Assembly (NCBI RefSeq): GCF_913774285.1
Contig: NZ_CAJYHX010000018.1
Location: 1-64,000 of the forward strand
DNA length: 64,000 nucleotides
Source of the DNA: an uncultured Sphingomonas sp.
GTDB lineage: Bacteria; Pseudomonadota; Alphaproteobacteria; Sphingomonadales; Sphingomonadaceae
Reading direction: 5' to 3'
Part shown: positions 29,144 to 38,913 of the stretch, piece by piece
How the letters are laid out: each line of letters opens with the position of its first letter
How positions within the stretch are numbered: position 1 is the first letter of the stretch
Translations under genes and position numbers: made by a program
Notes under the pieces: generated by a model
What the model was told of the DNA's origin: nothing
Database searches by the model: none
The model's input: the letters and a program-made list of their open reading frames with translations, nothing else

Positions 29144-30982
29144 TCACTTCCGCCCGAACAGCTTCTCGATGTCGCCATGCGCCAGCTTCACCCAGGTGGG
29201 GCGGCCATGGTTGCACTGGCCCGAATGCGGCGTGACCTCCATCTCGCGGAGCAATGCGTTCATCTCCGCGACGGATAGGATGCGGCCGGCGCGAACCGAG
29301 CCGTGGCAGGCCATCGTCGCGGCGACATGGTCGAGCTTCTCCTTGAGGCTCAGCGCCTCGTCGAAGCTGGCGAGTTCGTCGGCAAGGTCGGTGACCAGAC
29401 CGTGGACGTCGCCGGTGCCGAGCGCCGCGGGCACGGCGCGAACCAGCATCGCGCGCGGGCCGAAGCGTTCGAGCTCGAGCCCGAAGGCGCGCAGTTCCTC
29501 GATCCGGGCTTCCAGGCGGTCGCAGCCGGGCTCGTCGAGCTCGACCACTTCGGCGAGGAGCAGCGCCTGGGAGGGCACGGTGCCGCCGGCCATCGCGCGG
29601 CGCATGCGTTCGAGCACCAGCCGTTCGTGCGCGGCGTGCTGGTCAACCAGGACGAGGCCATCCTGCGCCTCCGCGACGATATACGTCTTGGCGACCTGAC
29701 CGCGTGCCACGCCGAGAGGAAAGTCGGTGGCGAGCGGGGCTTCGTGGCGCGCGGGTTCGGCGCGGGCATAGGGTGCGGCGGCGAAGAAGGATCCGGAATC
29801 GCGGACGGCACCGGAGTACCGCCTAAGCTCCTCCCCTTCAGGGGAGGAGGTAGGGTGGGGCTGTGTCTCACTGGGACCAACAAATGGTCTGGAATCCCCC
29901 CACCCCATCCCCTCCTCCAAGGAGGAGGGGCTAGAAGAAGGAACGCCCCCCGGCTGCCACAGGCCCAGCGCCGCTTCGCTCGGCCGCTGCACGCTGCGGT
30001 GCCCCGCCGCATCGAGCGCGCGCCGCAATCCGCTGACGATCAGCCCGCGCGCCAGCGCCGGATCGCGGAAGCGCACCTCGGTCTTCGCGGGATGCACGTT
30101 CACGTCGACCACTTCGGGCGGGACGTCGAGGAACAGCGCCACCACCGGATGCCGGTCGCGCGCGAGCATTTCGGCATAGGCGCCGCGCACCGCGCCGACG
30201 AGCAGCCGGTCCTTCACCGGACGGCCGTTGACGAACAGATATTGGTGGTCCGCCACGCCGCGGTTGAAGGTGGGGATGCTCGCCACCCCGCCGAGCACCA
30301 GCCCCTCGCGCTCGAAGTCGATCGCGACGCTGTTTTCCTGCAGCGCACGGTCGGTGAGCGCCGCGACCCGCGCCGGCCGGCTCTCCCCGCCCTGCACGCT
30401 CAGCACGCGGCGGCCGTCATGCTCGACCGCGAAGGCGATGTCGGGCCGCGCCATGGCCAGCCGCTTCATCCCGTCGAGGCAGGCGGCATATTCGGCGCGG
30501 GTCGAGCGCAGGAACTTCCGCCGTGCCGGCACCCGGCCGAACAGCGCCTCCACGCGCACCCGCGTGCCCGGCGGCAAGGCGGCCGGTCCCTCGGCGATCC
30601 GCGCCCCATTATCCACCGTGAGCGACCAGCCTTCGGTGCCGCGTACCCGGCTTTCCAGCGTCAGCTGCGCGACGCTCGCGATCGAGGGCAGCGCCTCACC
30701 GCGAAATCCCAACGTCGCGACGTGCTCGATATCGTCGGTCGGCAGCTTGGACGTCGCATGGCGCTCCAGCGCGAGCGCCATTTCGGGCGCCGCCATGCCG
30801 CAGCCATCGTCGATCACTTCGATCAATTCGATGCCCCCGCCGGCCAGCTTCACGGTGATCCGTGTAGCGCCTGCGTCGATTGCGTTTTCAACGAGTTCCT
30901 TGAGGGCGCTGGCAGGGCGTTCGACCACCTCGCCGGCAGCGATACGGTTAACAAGATGTTCGGGCAGGCGGCGTATTGACAT
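29144..30982 (-). CDS. mutL: DNA mismatch repair protein MutL
   Basis: A 612-residue mismatch repair ATPase that links MutS recognition to strand removal. The N-terminal GHKL ATPase is intact: IRRLPEHLVNRIAAGEVVERP, ELVENAIDAG, DDGCGM, LGFRGEALPSIASVA and GTRVRVEALF. The C-terminal dimerisation domain ends PTWVKLAHGDIEKLFGRK. Start ATG at 30982 places the canonical MSIRRLP first. Residues about 351-385, in the poorly conserved linker, are encoded by a palindromic mobile-type repeat (see repeat entry) and read as low-complexity Ser/Pro/Glu sequence. I see no endonuclease motif DQHAAHERL(x) plus CPHGRP: DQHAAHERL is present and NHGRPTW replaces CPHGRP, so the metal-binding cysteine is changed. 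Confidence 0.96.
   Translation of the reverse strand: MSIRRLPEHLVNRIAAGEVVERPASALKELVENAIDAGATRITVKLAGGGIELIEVIDDGCGMAAPEMALALERHATSKLPTDDIEHVATLGFRGEALPSIASVAQLTLESRVRGTEGWSLTVDNGARIAEGPAALPPGTRVRVEALFGRVPARRKFLRSTRAEYAACLDGMKRLAMARPDIAFAVEHDGRRVLSVQGGESRPARVAALTDRALQENSVAIDFEREGLVLGGVASIPTFNRGVADHQYLFVNGRPVKDRLLVGAVRGAYAEMLARDRHPVVALFLDVPPEVVDVNVHPAKTEVRFRDPALARGLIVSGLRRALDAAGHRSVQRPSEAALGLWQPGGVPSSSPSSLEEGMGWGDSRPFVGPSETQPHPTSSPEGEELRRYSGAVRDSGSFFAAAPYARAEPARHEAPLATDFPLGVARGQVAKTYIVAEAQDGLVLVDQHAAHERLVLERMRRAMAGGTVPSQALLLAEVVELDEPGCDRLEARIEELRAFGLELERFGPRAMLVRAVPAALGTGDVHGLVTDLADELASFDEALSLKEKLDHVAATMACHGSVRAGRILSVAEMNALLREMEVTPHSGQCNHGRPTWVKLAHGDIEKLFGRK
29828..29930. repeat. Mirror-image palindromic element inside mutL
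   Basis: CTCCTCCCC-TTCA-GGGGAGGAG (29828-29849) followed by GTAGGGTGGGG, a spacer, then CCCCACCCCAT and CCCCTCCTCC-AA-GGAGGAGGGG (29909-29930). This has the same hairpin/arm/spacer/arm/hairpin design as the intergenic copies, but lies inside the mutL coding sequence, open in frame. Confidence 0.8.
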
Positions 30983-31135
30983 GCCATCCGCTGTAGCCCA
31001 AGCGACGGCCTCCCGCGACCCGCATCCGCAAGACCCCAGGCCGGCGTCCTCGCCGTCCCGGAAAAGGTTCGGGCCAAACACTTAGTGCGAGCAGCCGGAC
31101 GGGGGGGCGCCCGACCCGGCAGGACGGATCAATAG

Positions 31136-32176
<1,041 letters not shown>

Positions 32177-32192
32177 CGAAAGGCCAACGGCG

Positions 32193-33092
32193 ATGGCGCC
32201 GCCACGGAATCGGCGCCCGGGGTTTTCGCGACGGGCGCAATATGGGCTGTTCTTCAGCTATGTGGCGGCGATCGGCCTGTTGCTGATCGGCGGCGGGCTG
32301 GTGCTGGTCTCGCGCTACAACCCGCATCTGTTCGCCGCGCTGCGCAGCACCGTCGCCGAGGTTACCACCCCGGTCTCCTCGGGGCTCGACACGGTGCGGC
32401 GCGGTGTTGGCAGCGTGCCCGACGCGATCGGCAGCTATTTCGGCGTCCGCGGCGAGAATGCGCGGCTCAAGCGCCAGATCGACGGCGAGCATGCTGCGCT
32501 CCAGCGCGCGCTCGGCCTGGAACGCGAGAACCAGCGGCTGCGCCAGCTGCTCAAGGTGCGCGACGCGACGCCGGAGACGATCGTCGTCGCCCGGCTGGTC
32601 AACTCCTCCGCGTCGAGCACCCGCCGCTATGCCACGCTCAACGCCGGCAGCTGGCAGCGCGTCGGCCAGGGCCAGCCGGTGCGCGACGGCGACGGGCTGA
32701 TCGGCCAGGTGGTCGAGGCCGGGCCGAATGCATCGCGCGTGCTGCTGATCACCGATCCCGACAGCACCATCCCGGTCCGCCGCGCGAGCGACGGCCTTCC
32801 CGCCATCGTCACCGGCAAGGGCGACGGCACGCTCGACGTGCGCGCCGCCAATGCGGCGGCGAACCCCTTCCGCCCGGGCGACCTGCTCGTCACCTCGGGT
32901 ACCGGCGGCGTGTTCCCGCCGAATATCCCGCTCGGCAAGGTCAGCACGATCGGCCGCGATTCCTCGGTCGTCACGCCTGCGAGCAACCCGGACATGGCCG
33001 ATTTCGTGATGGTGCTGCGCGTGTTCCTGCCCGAGCCGGCACCGCCGCCCCAGGCCTTCCCTACCCCCGCCGCTACCCCCAAGGCCAAGTGA
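32193..33092 (+). CDS. mreC: Rod-shape-determining protein MreC
   Basis: A 299-residue bitopic inner-membrane protein that bridges MreB to the periplasmic wall synthases. One transmembrane helix (about 22-45) follows a basic cytosolic end, then a coiled coil (GENARLKRQIDGEHAALQRAL) and the beta-rich MreC domain with LLITDPDSTIPVRR, LLVTSGTGGVFPPNIPLGKV. A Pro/Ala-rich C-terminal tail ends the protein. It starts 16 bp after mreB and its stop overlaps the mreD ATG. Confidence 0.94.
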   Translation: MAPPRNRRPGFSRRAQYGLFFSYVAAIGLLLIGGGLVLVSRYNPHLFAALRSTVAEVTTPVSSGLDTVRRGVGSVPDAIGSYFGVRGENARLKRQIDGEHAALQRALGLERENQRLRQLLKVRDATPETIVVARLVNSSASSTRRYATLNAGSWQRVGQGQPVRDGDGLIGQVVEAGPNASRVLLITDPDSTIPVRRASDGLPAIVTGKGDGTLDVRAANAAANPFRPGDLLVTSGTGGVFPPNIPLGKVSTIGRDSSVVTPASNPDMADFVMVLRVFLPEPAPPPQAFPTPAATPKAK

Positions 33093-33601
33093 TGGCGCTC
33101 GACCTCCAGCCGCTGGGTGTGCCGCCGCCGCGCCCCCGGGCGCGCTGGCTGGCGCCGCTGTCGATCGCGGTTGCCTCGCTGGTGACGCTCCTGCCGGTCA
33201 TCGCCACTGTGCCCTTCCTGCCGCCCTTCGGCCTGCTGATGCTGCTCGGCTGGCGACTGCTGCGGCCCGATGCGCTGCGCGTTTGGGTCGCCGCGCCGCT
33301 GGGGCTGTTCGACGATCTGCTGAGCGGCCAACCCTTCGGCGCCGCGATGTTCCTGTGGATGGCATGCATGTTGATCATCGACGTGCTAGAGACCCGCATC
33401 GTGTGGCGGAATTTCTGGCAGGACTGGCTCATCGCAGCGGGCGCGACCGGCTTCGTGCTGATCGCGGGGCGGTTCATCGCTTCCCCCATTTCTGCGAAGG
33501 TCGATGCAGCGCTGCTGCTCCAGGCCGGCGCCTCGGCAATGCTGTTCCCGCTCGCCTCGCGGCTGTGCGCCTGGCTCGACCGTGACGTGGTGAAGGCCTG
33601 A
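33092..33601 (+). CDS. mreD: Rod-shape-determining protein MreD
   Basis: A 169-residue integral membrane protein of the elongasome with five or six hydrophobic segments, typical of MreD by length and position. PLGLFDDLLSGQPFGAAMFLW matches the conserved loop-helix near the middle. The ATG at 33092 overlaps the mreC stop (TGATG); a GTG one codon before is less likely. The next gene begins 3 bp past its stop. Confidence 0.9.
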   Translation: MALDLQPLGVPPPRPRARWLAPLSIAVASLVTLLPVIATVPFLPPFGLLMLLGWRLLRPDALRVWVAAPLGLFDDLLSGQPFGAAMFLWMACMLIIDVLETRIVWRNFWQDWLIAAGATGFVLIAGRFIASPISAKVDAALLLQAGASAMLFPLASRLCAWLDRDVVKA

Positions 33602-33604
33602 ACC

Positions 33605-35632
33605 ATGGTGCGGGTCACCGAAGCCGCCCAGACCTACAGCTTTTCCCGCCGCGCGGTCGTGCTCGGCGCGGCGCAGGGTGCCGTCGGCATGGTGCTGGCC
33701 GGGCGCATGGCCTGGCTGTCGGTCGTCGAGAACGAGCAGTACAAGCTCAAGGCCGAGAGCAACCGCGTCAACAACACGCTGATCCCGCCGCGGCGCGGCT
33801 GGCTGCTCGATCGCAGCGGCAAGCCGCTCGCCAGCAACCGCACCGATTTCCGCGTCGACCTGATCCCCGATCGCATCGTCGACAAGGACAAGCTCCTCGC
33901 CGAGCTGACCCGACTGCTCAATCTCGCGCCCGAGGACCTCGCCCGCATCGAGACAGACCTCAAGCGCGCCGGCGGCTTCCGCCCGGTGCAAGTGGCGGAG
34001 AATCTCGACTGGGATCGCTTCGCCGCGGTGCTGGTCCGCCAGCCCGAGCTGCCCGGCGTCGCCCCCACCCGCGGTTATGCACGCCATTATCCGCTCGGCG
34101 CCGGCGTAGGCCATCTGATCGGCTATGTCGGTACCGCTTCGGCCGAGCAGTTCAAGGCGGACAAGGACCCGCTGCTCGTCACCCCCGGCTTCAAGCTGGG
34201 CAAGGACGGGCTGGAGAAGACGCTGGACAAGCGGCTGCGCGGCAAGCCCGGCGCCAAGCGAGTCGAGGTTACCGCGCATGGCCGCCCGGTACGCGAGCTC
34301 GAGACCCGCGCCGATCAGCCGGGCGAAAGCATCAAGCTCACCATCGATTCCGGACTGCAGGAATATGTCGCGCGGCGGCTGGGCACCAATTCCGGCTCGG
34401 CGATCGTCATCGACGTGGCCAGCGGCGACATCCTCTCGATGGTGTCGATGCCCGCCTATGATCCCAACAGCTTCTCCGACGGCATCACCCAGACCGAATG
34501 GAAGATGCTGTCCGAGGACGATCACGTTCCCTTGATGAACAAGGTGCTGCAGGGCCTGTATCCGCCTGGCTCCACCGTCAAGCCGATGAACGGCCTCGCC
34601 CTGATGGCGGCGGGGGTGAGCCCGCACGACCGCGTCGTCTGCTCGGGCGCGCTGCGGGTCGGCAACGGCGTGTTCCACTGCCACAAGAAGGGCGGGCACG
34701 GGCCGCTCGACCTCAAGAATGCGATCATGCAGAGCTGCGACATCTATTTCTACGAGATGGTCCGCCGCGTCGGCTATGATGCGATCGCACCCATGGCGCG
34801 GATGCTGGGGCTCGGCCAGAAGTTCGACATGCCCTTCACCACCCAGCGTTACGGCACCGTGCCGGACAGCGCCTGGAAGCTGAAGAAATACCACCATCCC
34901 TGGACGGTGGCGGACTCGCTCAACGCCTCGATCGGCCAGGGCTATGTGCTGGCCAACCCGCTGCAGCTGGCGGTGATGGCCAGCCGGCTCGCCTCGGGCA
35001 AGATCCTGGTGCCGCGGCTGCTCGCCAACGGCCCGTCGGGCGCGCAGCCGCTGCCGGTGAGCGCCGAGGATCTCGCGATCGTGCGCGACGCGATGTACGG
35101 CGTGATCAATGGCGGCGGCACCGGCGGTGCGGCGCGGATGTACGTCCCCGGCGTTGCGCTGGCCGGCAAGACCGGCACCGCGCAGGTACGCCGCATCACC
35201 ATGGCGGAGCGCCGCACCGGCGTGCTCAAAAACGGTTCGCTGCCGTTCAAGATGCGCGACCACGCGCTGCTCGTCTGCTTCGCGCCGCACGACAATCCGA
35301 AATATGCCGCCGCGATCGTGCTCGAGCATAACGGCCACACCGTCCGCAATCTCGACACCCCGCTGATCGGCCGGGACATCATGACCTATCTGTTCGATCG
35401 CGATCAGGCGATGAAGACGCTCGCTGAGGTCGAGCCGACCTGGGGCGGCGACTATACGACGCGCATGGCGGCCCAGTCCGCCGCCTTCCGCGCCGCACAG
35501 GCCACCCCGCCGCCGCCCGCCCCCGAGGATACCGAGGAGGCCGCGAGCAGCCTCGCCGACCAGGCCGCCAACAGCACCGCCGATTCGACCAAGCGCGACG
35601 TCGCGCCCAGCGGCAGCGTGGAGGGCGACTGA
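33605..35632 (+). CDS. mrdA: Penicillin-binding protein 2 (elongation transpeptidase)
   Basis: A 675-residue class B PBP that crosslinks peptidoglycan during elongation together with RodA. An N-terminal membrane anchor (about 18-38), a dimerisation domain with NRTDFRVDLIPDRI, and the transpeptidase domain follow. Catalytic motifs: YPPGSTVKPM (SxxK), SCD in IMQSCDIYF (SxN-like) and LAGKTGTAQV (KTG). The last 60 residues are Ala/Pro/Glu-rich and likely disordered, longer than in E. coli PBP2 (633). Its stop overlaps the rodA start. Confidence 0.96.
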   Translation: MVRVTEAAQTYSFSRRAVVLGAAQGAVGMVLAGRMAWLSVVENEQYKLKAESNRVNNTLIPPRRGWLLDRSGKPLASNRTDFRVDLIPDRIVDKDKLLAELTRLLNLAPEDLARIETDLKRAGGFRPVQVAENLDWDRFAAVLVRQPELPGVAPTRGYARHYPLGAGVGHLIGYVGTASAEQFKADKDPLLVTPGFKLGKDGLEKTLDKRLRGKPGAKRVEVTAHGRPVRELETRADQPGESIKLTIDSGLQEYVARRLGTNSGSAIVIDVASGDILSMVSMPAYDPNSFSDGITQTEWKMLSEDDHVPLMNKVLQGLYPPGSTVKPMNGLALMAAGVSPHDRVVCSGALRVGNGVFHCHKKGGHGPLDLKNAIMQSCDIYFYEMVRRVGYDAIAPMARMLGLGQKFDMPFTTQRYGTVPDSAWKLKKYHHPWTVADSLNASIGQGYVLANPLQLAVMASRLASGKILVPRLLANGPSGAQPLPVSAEDLAIVRDAMYGVINGGGTGGAARMYVPGVALAGKTGTAQVRRITMAERRTGVLKNGSLPFKMRDHALLVCFAPHDNPKYAAAIVLEHNGHTVRNLDTPLIGRDIMTYLFDRDQAMKTLAEVEPTWGGDYTTRMAAQSAAFRAAQATPPPPAPEDTEEAASSLADQAANSTADSTKRDVAPSGSVEGD

Positions 35633-36750
35633 TGGCACGGCCCGGCAACGGCATCGTTCCCATGCAAGTCGCGCAGCTGCCGTGGAAGGTGCTGTTCCTC
35701 GTGCTGGCGATCGGCGGCTTCGGCCTCGTCGTGCTCTATTCGGCGGCCGGCGGCAGCATCAAGCCCTGGGCGTTCAACCAGGGCATCCGCTTCCTGCTGT
35801 TCCTCGCCGTCGCGCTGATGATGTCGCGCGTGCCAGTGCGGTTCTGGTCGCAATGGTCGCTTCCCATCTACGGCGCGCTGGTGGTCGCGCTGCTCGGCGT
35901 GGAGGCGCTCGGCAAGGTGGCGGGCGGCAGCCAGCGCTGGATCAGCCTGGGCGGCTTCCAGTTCCAGCCGTCCGAGCTGATGAAACCGATGATCGTTCTC
36001 GCGCTCGCCCGCTTCTACGAGATGCTGCCGGCGAGCGAGACGCGCAAGTTCGTCGCCATCTGGCCTGCCTGCGTGCTGATCGGGGTGCCGGCGCTGCTCG
36101 TCATCATGCAGCCCGATCTCGGCACCGGGCTGATGATCACCGGCTGCGGCGTCATGGTGATGTTCCTCGCGGGCGTGCCGCTGCGACTGTTCATCGCGGG
36201 CGCGCTGGCGGTGGCGGTGGCCGCCCCCCTCGCCTTCAACTTCGTGCTGCACGATTATCAGCGCAACCGCGTGCTGATCTTCCTCGATCCCGAGCGCGAT
36301 CCGCTGGGCACCGGCTATCACATCACCCAGTCGAAGATCGCGATCGGTTCGGGCGGCATCTTCGGCAAGGGCTTCCTGCAGGGCACCCAGAGCCACCTCG
36401 ACTATCTCCCCGAAGGCCAGACCGACTTCGCGCTGGCGACGATGATGGAGGAATGGGGGCTGGCCGGCGGCGTGTTCCTGATCGTGGCGTTCGGCATGCT
36501 GATCGCCTGGGGGATCGGCGTGGGCATGCGCGCGAAGACGCGGTTCGGGCGGCTGACCGCGGCGGGGCTTTCGGGCACCATGTTCCTCTATTGCTCGATC
36601 AACATGGCGATGGTGATCGGCCTGGCGCCGGTGGTGGGCGTGCCGCTACCGCTGATCAGCTTCGGCGGCACCGCGGTGATGACCTTCATGCTGTGCCTCG
36701 GAATCCTCCTCTCGATCGACCGCGACGGCCGCACCAAGACGCGCTGGTGA
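35632..36750 (+). CDS. rodA: Rod-shape-determining glycosyltransferase RodA
   Basis: A 372-residue SEDS-family peptidoglycan glycosyltransferase with about ten transmembrane helices. Diagnostic segments: GGSQRWISLGGFQFQPSELMK with the catalytic-region residues, MQPDLGTGL, NRVLIFLDPERDPLGTGYHITQ, FGKGFLQGTQS, and LPEGQTDFALATMMEEWGL. It works with PBP2, whose gene overlaps it by TGATG. It is the last gene of the operon; two identical tRNA-Lys genes lie 100 bp downstream. Confidence 0.97.
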   Translation: MARPGNGIVPMQVAQLPWKVLFLVLAIGGFGLVVLYSAAGGSIKPWAFNQGIRFLLFLAVALMMSRVPVRFWSQWSLPIYGALVVALLGVEALGKVAGGSQRWISLGGFQFQPSELMKPMIVLALARFYEMLPASETRKFVAIWPACVLIGVPALLVIMQPDLGTGLMITGCGVMVMFLAGVPLRLFIAGALAVAVAAPLAFNFVLHDYQRNRVLIFLDPERDPLGTGYHITQSKIAIGSGGIFGKGFLQGTQSHLDYLPEGQTDFALATMMEEWGLAGGVFLIVAFGMLIAWGIGVGMRAKTRFGRLTAAGLSGTMFLYCSINMAMVIGLAPVVGVPLPLISFGGTAVMTFMLCLGILLSIDRDGRTKTRW

Positions 36751-36814
36751 TTTTTTCATTTTTGGGGTTTACAAGCCGCGCGAGGCGACGCTAAAGGCGC
36801 GCCTCCGAAGCGGC

Positions 36815-36834
36815 GGTGCCCCACCAAGGGCACC
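36815..36834. terminator. Hairpin between rodA and tRNA-Lys
   Basis: GGTGCCC (36815-36821) pairs with GGGCACC (36828-36834) around a 6-base loop, 64 bp past rodA. Just after rodA the plus strand also reads TTTTTTCATTTTTGGGG, which is not preceded by a clear stem. Termination here is plausible but not proven. Confidence 0.35.
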
Positions 36835-36849
36835 ATGCAGAAGCCGGAT

Positions 36850-36925
<76 letters not shown>

Positions 36926-36956
36926 CTTCTTCTTCTGCCCATACGCCTTCCGGTAT

Positions 36957-37032
<76 letters not shown>

Positions 37033-37426
37033 TTCCCCGATCGTTATCCATCCCCCCGGTGAGACGCTGCGCCTCGAAACCCTTCGGCGGCCGTTGGTGG
37101 ATCGCGCCACGCGCTCAGCAGGCATGCGCGTCGATCAACGACACGCGCAGCGCCCAGAGAGGCGTTGACGCCAAGAGCAAGCTGGCGACGCAAGCTAAAA
37201 AGCGTCGACACCCTGTGCAATCATTTCGATCTGACAGGTCACCTCGCCTGAGCGCGACCTAGATTCTTAGTTCAACCAATGCCTTCCGCAGAGCACTTCA
37301 GAACAACACGCCACTGTATTTACAGGCAGTAATTGTGTACTTATGCTTACCTGCGGCTCGCTACGATGTGCCGGGCGGCGCTTACCAGTATCGCGTGATA
37401 TCCACCATCGCTGATCAGGGGGCGCA
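37033..37426. other. Gene-free segment after tRNA-Lys
   Basis: These 394 bp hold no gene I can support. Short open frames exist on both strands but none resembles a known protein. The part after 37260 is visibly less GC-rich than the rest of the window. No second copy of the tRNA-Lys 3' end, integrase or insertion-sequence end was found. Confidence 0.5.
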
Positions 37427-38581
37427 ATGCTCAAATCACGGACCGTGCTGGCGATTGTCCTGTCCGCCCAGCTTTGTGGCTGCACGAGCGGCATCCAAGC
37501 CATCAAGCGTCGCGCTAGTGCGTACGAGGCCAACAATCCGGCCCTTGCGCCCGCCGATATTTCAAAATTCTCGCTCGAACAAAACATCATCATGCTCGAG
37601 TTCGCCAAGATGGCCGGCACCGTCCCGTCCGGCACGGAGGAGGTCGATGCGCTCCTCAATGTGAAGGAGTGGCGCGCCGTTGTTGACGCCGGCATCCACT
37701 ACACGGACGTCCGATGCGACAAATTCATGGACGCCTTGTTCTGGTTCAATCGCGCTCGCGAAGGGCTGAGCCGCCAAGTCCAATACACCGGCGCCGGGGT
37801 GAGTGCCGCTCTCGCTGCGGTCGAAGCGAGCAAGAAAGCCATCGGCTTGACGCCGCTCGGCTTCAGCTTGGTGGATCAGACCATCAATAATCTCGGTGCC
37901 GGGCTGCTCTTCAATCTCAATCCCAGCACCGTCCGGGTGCTGGTCGAACGCCAGCAGACGGCCTATATCGCATCCCTGAGCCCCAGCTACACCAGTCGCG
38001 TGGTCGCGCTCCAAGTCATCCAGAATTACGCTGCTATATGCCTGCCGCCCTCCATCGAGACGGAAGTGGAGCGGGCTATATCCTCCCAGGAATATAAGCG
38101 CGCACAGGTTCACTCCCCCCTTCCCAACAGTGCGGAGGACGTCACTCCGGATCCATTTCAGTTCATGGACGTCACCGATGCCGCACCAGGGTCTGACGTA
38201 GACAGCGCGGAAATCACCGTGAAAGGCTTCGGAAGCCCCGTCTTCATCAAAATCAGCGGCGGCGCCTACAGCGTCGATGGCGGCCCCTGGTCAGAAAAGG
38301 ACGGCGCGATCCTGCCGGGCTCCAAGGTGAAGGTGCGCGTCAAGGCGTCCAAGGCCGCAAACACGGCCACTACGGCGATGGTAAGCATCGGCGGTATCTC
38401 AGCCACCTTCAAGGTGACGACCAAAGCTGCCGGCGCTGGGGGCATCCCCGTCGCACCTCAAGTCGCGCCGCCCCCGGAGCAACCTCCCGCCCCCGCGGCC
38501 GCCGAAGAGCCGGGCATCTCGGGACCGATGGAGAATTCGCCCGACGTGAACGGCCTTCCAAACCCGACGCCCAAAAATTGA
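37427..38581 (+). CDS. Hypothetical lipoprotein
   Basis: A 384-residue predicted lipoprotein: hydrophobic leader MLKSRTVLAIVLSAQLCGC with cysteine as a plausible lipidation site (lipobox LCGC). The middle is helical and hydrophilic with an Ala/Gly hydrophobic stretch near residues 125-170. Residues about 240-325 look like a small beta-sandwich repeat (SAEITVKGFGSPVFIKISGG, KVKVRVKASKAANTATTAMVSI), reminiscent of cell-surface Ig-like modules, and the tail is Pro/Ala-rich. Codon use is more AT-rich than in its neighbours. I recognise no family. It stands alone between tRNA-Lys and the cyo operon and may be acquired DNA. Confidence 0.72.
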   Translation: MLKSRTVLAIVLSAQLCGCTSGIQAIKRRASAYEANNPALAPADISKFSLEQNIIMLEFAKMAGTVPSGTEEVDALLNVKEWRAVVDAGIHYTDVRCDKFMDALFWFNRAREGLSRQVQYTGAGVSAALAAVEASKKAIGLTPLGFSLVDQTINNLGAGLLFNLNPSTVRVLVERQQTAYIASLSPSYTSRVVALQVIQNYAAICLPPSIETEVERAISSQEYKRAQVHSPLPNSAEDVTPDPFQFMDVTDAAPGSDVDSAEITVKGFGSPVFIKISGGAYSVDGGPWSEKDGAILPGSKVKVRVKASKAANTATTAMVSIGGISATFKVTTKAAGAGGIPVAPQVAPPPEQPPAPAAAEEPGISGPMENSPDVNGLPNPTPKN

Positions 38582-38913
38582 CTCATCGCAGCCGAAATTT
38601 TCAAGGGCTGGGCGCTACGAAAGCCCCGGCGGCAACTTGATGGGCAAAGGCTTGGCGCGCGAGGCACCCATCTGATCACGGTCGCGCGCCGTCGTTTCCC
38701 CGAAGGGGCCGATCTCCTCGCACGTTAGCTGCGCCTGCGGCAGCGCAACATTCGTCCAGCTGCGCCAACCCGGTCCAAGACCCCGCTGCATCGCCATGTC
38801 ACGTTCGCGCCAAGCGAAGACGCGTCCTCCTTAGGCCGTCGCAACATATCGAGGTGCAACGTGAGAAAGCAGCAAAGGCTCGCCCGATCGAAGCGTGCCG
38901 GGATCGGACCGCT
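38582..38913. other. Gene-poor segment upstream of cyoA
   Basis: 332 bp between the orphan lipoprotein and cyoA. It should include the cyo promoter, but no convincing -35/-10 pair stands out. It also contains the doubtful minus-strand frame listed separately at 38615-38797. Confidence 0.45.
38615..38797 (-). CDS. Doubtful 60-residue frame, possible gene remnant
   Basis: Minus-strand frame starting MAMQRGLGPGWRSW and ending PIKLPPGLS. Its translation looks protein-like and extends a further nine sense codons upstream (VFAWRERD) before a stop, but no start with a good ribosome site matches. It may be a real small protein or the tail of a decayed gene in the atypical segment. No family is recognised. 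Confidence 0.25.
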   Translation of the reverse strand: MAMQRGLGPGWRSWTNVALPQAQLTCEEIGPFGETTARDRDQMGASRAKPLPIKLPPGLS

